A stretch of DNA of 64,000 bases from Candidatus Woesearchaeota archaeon (GTDB lineage: Archaea > Nanobdellota > Nanobdellia > Woesearchaeales > DSVV01): contig JABHXF010000005.1 of NCBI GenBank assembly GCA_018657385.1, forward strand, positions 1 to 64,000, given 5' to 3'. Positions 58,964-64,000 of this stretch are shown here, piece after piece. The notes below the pieces were generated by a model. The model made no database searches, was not told where the DNA came from, and worked only from the letters and a program-made list of their open reading frames with translations. A program made the translations under genes and the position numbers. Positions within the stretch are counted from its first letter, which is position 1. Every line of letters starts with the position of its first letter.

Positions 58964-59017
58964 ATGGCAAAACAATCAAAATCAAAGATTTTGAAGCTTT
59001 GCCATTATAATAAATAA
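58964..59017 (+). promoter_or_regulatory. Hairpin/micro-ORF leader upstream of 59037 gene
   Basis: AAAAAGGTGATAAT-ATG then MAKQSKSKILKLCHYNK*; arms ATGGCAAA..CAAAATC / GATTTTG..TTTGCCAT. Confidence 0.6.
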
Positions 59018-59036
59018 TAAAAAAGAGGTTAATATA

Positions 59037-59429
59037 ATGGCAAAACATAAACATTCTATGTATTTAGTAGTATTAGTAACTTTAATGATTTTATTTGGAT
59101 TAGTTGTAATATTAGATGGTTGCAGTAAATTAGTTACTGATGGAGATTTAACAGGAGAAGTATTTTCTATTACAAGCGGCACAAATAATGATCACACATC
59201 TAATCCACCTACATTAAATATTCAAGGATGTAGTGATACAGATGCAACAAAAAGTTTACCTTTCGGAAAAAACATTAAAAGAAAAGGTACAGCTTGTTTT
59301 AAGGATAATTGTGGTACAGATACATGCATATCAAAAAGAAAATTAAGAGAGTTTCATTGTAGTAAAAAAACAGCAAGAATAGAATCTTTTGAAAAAGCAT
59401 GTAATTGTTACAAAGATACATGTAAATAA
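59037..59429 (+). CDS. Small secreted Cys-rich protein sharing its leader with 57276 gene
   Basis: MAKHKHSMYLVVLVTLMILFGLVVILDGCSKLVTDGDLTGEVFS; downstream Cys-rich mature part unrelated to the 57276 protein. Confidence 0.75.
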   Translation: MAKHKHSMYLVVLVTLMILFGLVVILDGCSKLVTDGDLTGEVFSITSGTNNDHTSNPPTLNIQGCSDTDATKSLPFGKNIKRKGTACFKDNCGTDTCISKRKLREFHCSKKTARIESFEKACNCYKDTCK

Positions 59430-59523
59430 TCTTTTCTTTTTTCTTTAATTTTTCTATTAAACCATATATACACATTCTTATTATAGCAACATTTAAAAAC
59501 CCATTATTACATCCATATATACT

Positions 59524-61326
59524 ATGGCAAAAACAACTGTATTAAGAACTAATACTTGCGGAGAATTAGCTTTAAAAGATAATAATAAGAAAGTTACATT
59601 ATGTGGCTGGGTACAGCATGTAAAGAATCTAGGTGGACTTATATTTTTCTACTTAAAAGATCGTTATGGTATAACTCAAGTAGTTTTTGATCCACAATAT
59701 GATAAAGATGCACATAAATTAGCAGAATCATTGAAAAGAGAAGATGTCATTCAAGTATTTGGAAGAGTTAGACCAAGACCACAAGGTCAAGATAATATGG
59801 ATATTACAACAGGAACTATTGAAGTAATAACAGACAAAGTTAATGTTTTAAACAAATCTGCTGTATTGCCAATTGATATTGAAGAAGAAACAACAACTAA
59901 TGAAGATATGAGATTAAAATATCGTTATTTAGATTTAAGAAGACCATGTGTTCAAAAAAACATCATAACAAGACATAAACTTGTAAAAGCAAGTAGAGAT
60001 TTCTTTGACAAACAAGGTTTTTTAGAAATAGAAACACCAATTTTAGCTAAATCTACTCCTGAAGGTGCAAGAGATTACTTAGTACCTAGTAGAGTTCATA
60101 AAGGAAAATTCTATGCTTTACCTCAGTCACCACAATTATTTAAACAATTATTAATGTTAAGTGGCTTTGATAGATATGTTCAAATTGCAAGATGTTTCAG
60201 AGATGAAGATTTAAGAGCAGATAGACAACCAGAATTTACTCAAATAGATGTAGAAATGAGTTTTGTTGAGGAAGAAGACATTTACTTAACAATGGAGGGG
60301 TTGATGAAACATGTTTTTAATGAAATTGGTGTAAAAGTAAAAACACCTTTTCCAAGAATTACATTCAAAGAAGCAATGGATAAATATGGAAGTGATAAAC
60401 CAGATGTTAGATTTGGAATGCATTTAGTAAATATAAATGAGATTGCAGAAAAGTCTTCATTTAAAATATTCACTGAAACAGTTAAAAATGGTGGTACAAT
60501 CAAATGCATTAATGCAAGAGGTTGTGCTAAATTTTCAAGAAAAGACATTGATGAGCTTGAAAAAGTTGCAAAAATATATGATGCTAAAGGTTTAGCTTGG
60601 ATTAAAGTAGAAGCAAAAGAAGGAACTGAAGGAAATAATATTGAAGATAAAAAAATAGAAGGTATGTCTGCTAAATTTTTTGATGAAACATTAGCAAAAG
60701 CATTAGTTGAAAAAACAAATGCTAATGTTGGTGATTTATTATTAATAGTTGGAGATCATAAACATCATATTGCTGATGTTGCTCTTGGTCAGCTAAGATT
60801 ACATTTAGCAAAGAAATTAGAAATGATTCCAGAAGATGAATGGAGTTTTATTTGGGTAGTTGATTTCCCAATGATGGAATATGATGAAGATGCAAAAAGA
60901 CATATAGCAATGCATCATCCATTCACATCTCCAAAAGATGAAGATTTATCTATGTTAGAAACTGATCCAACAAAAGTAAGAGCAAAAGCTTATGATTTAG
61001 CATTAAACGGAGTTGAATTAGGTGGTGGAAGCATAAGAATCCATAGTAGAGAATTGCAAGAAAAAGTTTTCAAAGCAATTGGATTAAAAGATGATGAAAT
61101 TGCAAGTAAATTTGGATTTTTGTTAGATGCATTCAAGTATGGAGCTCCTCCACATGGTGGAATTGCTTTTGGTTTAGACAGATTAGCTGCAATGGTATGT
61201 AAAGAAGAAAATATTAGAGAAGTAATTGCATTCCCAAAAACAAAACATGCTGAATCATTAATGGATTCTTCTCCAAGTGAAGTTGATACTGAACAATTGG
61301 ATGAAGCAGGAATTAAACTGAAGTGA
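59524..61326 (+). CDS. aspS: Aspartyl-tRNA synthetase, bacterial type with GAD-like insertion
   Basis: 600 aa; RYLDLRRP, FLEIETPILAKSTPEGARDYLVPSR, ARCFRDEDLRADRQPEFTQIDVEMSF, FGLDRLAAMVCKEENIREVIAFPKT. Confidence 0.93.
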   Translation: MAKTTVLRTNTCGELALKDNNKKVTLCGWVQHVKNLGGLIFFYLKDRYGITQVVFDPQYDKDAHKLAESLKREDVIQVFGRVRPRPQGQDNMDITTGTIEVITDKVNVLNKSAVLPIDIEEETTTNEDMRLKYRYLDLRRPCVQKNIITRHKLVKASRDFFDKQGFLEIETPILAKSTPEGARDYLVPSRVHKGKFYALPQSPQLFKQLLMLSGFDRYVQIARCFRDEDLRADRQPEFTQIDVEMSFVEEEDIYLTMEGLMKHVFNEIGVKVKTPFPRITFKEAMDKYGSDKPDVRFGMHLVNINEIAEKSSFKIFTETVKNGGTIKCINARGCAKFSRKDIDELEKVAKIYDAKGLAWIKVEAKEGTEGNNIEDKKIEGMSAKFFDETLAKALVEKTNANVGDLLLIVGDHKHHIADVALGQLRLHLAKKLEMIPEDEWSFIWVVDFPMMEYDEDAKRHIAMHHPFTSPKDEDLSMLETDPTKVRAKAYDLALNGVELGGGSIRIHSRELQEKVFKAIGLKDDEIASKFGFLLDAFKYGAPPHGGIAFGLDRLAAMVCKEENIREVIAFPKTKHAESLMDSSPSEVDTEQLDEAGIKLK

Positions 61327-61342
61327 TTTTATTTTATATTTG

Positions 61343-61423
61343 AAAAAACAACATGGCCGGGCGAGCTGAAAGCGAGTAGGGCTTTACGAAGTAAAGACCG
61401 TCCGTGCCATTGATGTTGTTTTC
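61343..61423 (+). ncRNA. Element A copy 3: candidate structured RNA
   Basis: AAAAAACAACATGGCCGGGCGAGCTGAAAGCGAGTAGGGCTTTACGAAGTAAAGACCGTCCGTGCCATTGATGTTGTTTT. Confidence 0.6.
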
Positions 61424-61506
61424 TAAATAATTTGATTCTATTAGAATAACAAAAATTCAATGGTTGTTGTTGGATTTATTATTAAGATATTAAAAAATTA
61501 AACTTC

Positions 61507-61539
61507 AGTAGAAACACGTCCTCCAGACCCAGTTTAAAA
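61507..61539 (+). repeat. Element B copy 4 (3-prime motif)
   Basis: AGTAGAAACACGTCCTCCAGACCCAGTTTAAAA. Confidence 0.7.
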
Positions 61540-61587
61540 AAAATTAAAAAACAACAATTTAAATATAATTACCACTTACCACAAAAA

Positions 61588-62577
61588 ATGACATCATTAA
61601 TCATAGGAAATACACCATTAATTAAAGTTGAAGAAATCTATACAAAATTAGAATGTACTAATCCTTGTGGAAGTATTAAAGATAGAATTGCTAAATATAT
61701 TATTGAAGAAAGTGAAAAAAAAGGAATTCTTAAATCTGGTATGACTATAGTTGAGGCAACTAGTGGAAACACTGGTATTGCTTTTAGTTATTTTGGCAAA
61801 GAAAAGGGCTATAAAGTTACAATTATAATGCCAGAGAATATGACTGAAGAGAGAAAAGAAATAATTAAAAAGTTAGGTGCTAATTTAATTGAATGTAGCT
61901 CAGAAGGAAGTTTTGCAGAAGCTGCTCAAATTAGAGATAATCTAGCTAATAATTCAAATTATTTTAATCCTGACCAATTTTCTAATCCATTAAATGTAGA
62001 ATGTCATGAAAAAACAACTGGACAAGAAATATTAGCACAGATTATTAATTATACTGATAAACCAATTGATGCTTTTGTTGCTGGTGTTGGAACAGGTGGA
62101 ACATTGATTGGGGTAGGAAAAGCTTTAAGAAAAATTAATCCAAATGTTCATATTGTAGCTGTTGAACCAACTGAATCAGCTGTAATGAGTGGTGGCAAAC
62201 CAGGAGAACATGGAATTAGTGGAATTGGAGATGGGTTTATTCCAGCAATTGCAAGTAATGGTGAACATGGAATGAATGAAATGATTAATGAAGTTATTTG
62301 TGTTTCTACTGAAGAAGCCAAAGATGCAGCAAGACATTTGGAAGAGACACATGGTTTTTGTGTTGGGATTTCATCTGGTTCAAATTTTGTTGCTGCAAAA
62401 AAATTAAAAGAAAAATATGAAACTGTTGTTACTGTTTTTGCTGATGGCTATCCAAGATATAAATCAAGAGGATTAAAACAAAGCCAAAAAGGAAGATGTC
62501 CATATGAAAGAAGCAGAATAGATGTTCTATTAAGAAAAGATGTTCCTGATGAGTTTAAGAAGCTGATGAATGAATAA
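61588..62577 (+). CDS. Cysteine synthase-family PLP enzyme
   Basis: GNTPLIKV..LECTNPCGSIKDRIAKYII, EATSGNTGIAFSYF, GVGTGGTLIGVG. Confidence 0.9.
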   Translation: MTSLIIGNTPLIKVEEIYTKLECTNPCGSIKDRIAKYIIEESEKKGILKSGMTIVEATSGNTGIAFSYFGKEKGYKVTIIMPENMTEERKEIIKKLGANLIECSSEGSFAEAAQIRDNLANNSNYFNPDQFSNPLNVECHEKTTGQEILAQIINYTDKPIDAFVAGVGTGGTLIGVGKALRKINPNVHIVAVEPTESAVMSGGKPGEHGISGIGDGFIPAIASNGEHGMNEMINEVICVSTEEAKDAARHLEETHGFCVGISSGSNFVAAKKLKEKYETVVTVFADGYPRYKSRGLKQSQKGRCPYERSRIDVLLRKDVPDEFKKLMNE

Positions 62578-62591
62578 ATTTCTTATTATTT

Positions 62592-62665
62592 TAAAAAACA
62601 ACATGGCCGGGCGAGCTGAAAGCGAGTAGGACTTTAGTCCGTCCGTGCCATTGATGTTGTTTTTT
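62592..62665 (+). ncRNA. Element A copy 4 (short terminal hairpin)
   Basis: AAAACAACATGGCCGGGCGAGCTGAAAGCGAGTAGGACTTTAGTCCGTCCGTGCCATTGATGTTGTTTT. Confidence 0.6.
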
Positions 62666-62714
62666 AGTTAATTCTATTAGAAAGATGTTGTTTTTTAGTT
62701 AATTCTATTAGAAA
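62653..62714. repeat. Perfect 31-bp tandem duplication
   Basis: gatgttgttttttagttaattctattagaaa at 62653 and 62684. Confidence 0.9.
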
Positions 62715-62723
62715 ATAAAAATC

Positions 62724-62755
62724 CAGTAGAAACATGTCCTCCGGACCTAGTAAAA
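62724..62755 (+). repeat. Element B copy 5 (3-prime motif)
   Basis: CAGTAGAAACATGTCCTCCGGACCTAGTAAAA. Confidence 0.75.
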
Positions 62756-62770
62756 AAAAGAAAAAAAGAA

Positions 62771-63013
62771 TTATTCTAACTTATTATATAACCAAGCTAG
62801 TACAAATAATCCAATAAACGCATCTACAAAACCATATACTAATCCAATTACAGCCCCTAGATAACCTATACTATATCCAGGATATATGCTTGCTACTCCA
62901 TTAAGGAAAGCTGCACCATAACCAGTCCAAACAGAAATTAAGGTTAGTATCAATAAACCAACTCCCCATAGAATTCCACCTGCTAATCCTAAACTTTTAG
63001 CATTTAATGTCAT
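62771..63013 (-). CDS. Small holin-like membrane protein
   Basis: MTLNAKSLGLAGGILWGVGLLILTLISVWTGYG...; internal start at about 63013 preferred over 63049. Confidence 0.6.
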   Translation of the reverse strand: MTLNAKSLGLAGGILWGVGLLILTLISVWTGYGAAFLNGVASIYPGYSIGYLGAVIGLVYGFVDAFIGLFVLAWLYNKLE

Positions 63014-63017
63014 GTTT

Positions 63018-63884
63018 TCACCTCTTTTTTTTATATTTTTTATAAGCATCTAACAAATCATTAACATTTTTTTTGTTAAACCCTGTAAAATAGAAAAGGT
63101 TTGGACCTTTAATAAATACTATTGGCCAAATACTTATAGAATCTGTAATTAATATGTTTGGCCGAGGTATTTTTCCTTTTAAAAAATCCATTCTTTGCTT
63201 AATATTTTTCATTGCTAATTTCGCATCTGGACCTATAGAATATTTTAAAAATTCTTTTGCTTCAACAAAATTAAAAACCCTAATTTCATCAATTTCATTA
63301 TAACCAATAAAAATATTTTTTATTTTTTTCTTTCCTATTTCAATATAATTCAAACTAATTTCAATACCTTCTTTTTTCAGAACATATGATGGGACATATT
63401 TTTTAGAAAAATTGAAGATTGGTTTAATTATTTTTGATAAAATATTTACAATAGGAACTCTTAAAATCACATAAGTACATATTGTTCCAAGGTACATATA
63501 TGATTGATTTGTTAATACAATTTCTTTAAGAAGAACTGGAATTGTTATAAAATAAGATACAAAACAAAATGCTGCAAGAACTAAAACCATACCAAAGATT
63601 GTTCTTACTGCATTTATATATTGAAAAGAATATGCAAACATTGTCCATAAGTTTTTGCGATGAGATTTAAATTTAGATTCATCAATTTTCAGGGATTTTA
63701 AAAAGTACCATCTATTTCCTTCAAAAAACGCAATCAAGAATACAGGTATTATAAACCACAAAAAAAGAGATGTTGCACCTTCAGAAGGATTAAGTGACGC
63801 TACAAACAATAATTGAAGAAAAATAAGCCCAATCATAATAAGAGCCACTGTGGTTAAAACTGGATTTGCTTTAAATCTCACCAT
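63018..63884 (-). CDS. Membrane protein, unknown (multiple TM plus a cytoplasmic domain)
   Basis: Four N-terminal hydrophobic segments followed by a soluble domain. Confidence 0.65.
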   Translation of the reverse strand: MVRFKANPVLTTVALIMIGLIFLQLLFVASLNPSEGATSLFLWFIIPVFLIAFFEGNRWYFLKSLKIDESKFKSHRKNLWTMFAYSFQYINAVRTIFGMVLVLAAFCFVSYFITIPVLLKEIVLTNQSYMYLGTICTYVILRVPIVNILSKIIKPIFNFSKKYVPSYVLKKEGIEISLNYIEIGKKKIKNIFIGYNEIDEIRVFNFVEAKEFLKYSIGPDAKLAMKNIKQRMDFLKGKIPRPNILITDSISIWPIVFIKGPNLFYFTGFNKKNVNDLLDAYKKYKKKR

Positions 63885-64000
63885 AATAAATATATATTTT
63901 TAAGAATTTAAAAAGTTTTGGTTTATAAGATATTATTAGATAGTAAAAAGCTTAGAATCCAAAGCTTTCTTGGAATTCTCTCATTTGCTTAAATTTCTGT

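Noticed and set aside
58982-59182. Minus-strand ORF ending in MAKLQNL
   Set aside because: Arises from the inverted repeat and antisense of the 59037 gene. Noted only as evidence of the hairpin symmetry.

Overview
This 64 kb AT-rich window is most likely chromosomal DNA from an archaeon, and a DPANN-type lineage (Woesearchaeota/Pacearchaeota-like) is my inference. Supporting evidence: archaeal-type TruD, a translin-like protein, a GT3-type glycogen synthase, an ATP-dependent DNA ligase, two HEPN/MNT pairs, TATA-like boxes about 25 nt upstream of leaderless starts, and GGTG-type ribosome sites on secreted-protein genes. Housekeeping genes include aspS (bacterial type), trxB, truD, galT, glycogen synthase, DNA ligase, cysteine synthase, GDPD, a Ca2+/cation antiporter and a TctA-like permease. 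About half of the window encodes unusual cell-surface proteins. These include a 2275-aa beta-helix/LamG protein, MopE-like Asp/Cys repeats, LamG plus DUF4215-like proteins, and CARDB-tailed Cys-rich proteins. The best candidate for an undescribed system is a tandem array of two-gene cassettes at about 22-34.9 kb. In each cassette, gene 1 is an N-anchored Cys-rich/CARDB/LamG ectodomain with a post-TM 'xGKA' motif. Gene 2 has a signal peptide, an ectodomain, a TM segment and (in three of four) a cytoplasmic 'AGW' repeat domain. A second candidate is a family of intergenic structured elements. Element A is a k-turn-like RNA in 4 copies with compensatory changes. Element B is a GAAACAYGTCCTCCGGACCYAGT element in 5 copies plus fragments. 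There is also a hairpin/micro-ORF leader upstream of two surface genes. No rRNA, tRNA, CRISPR array or transposase was recognised. All domain names come from reading the translations, without database searches.
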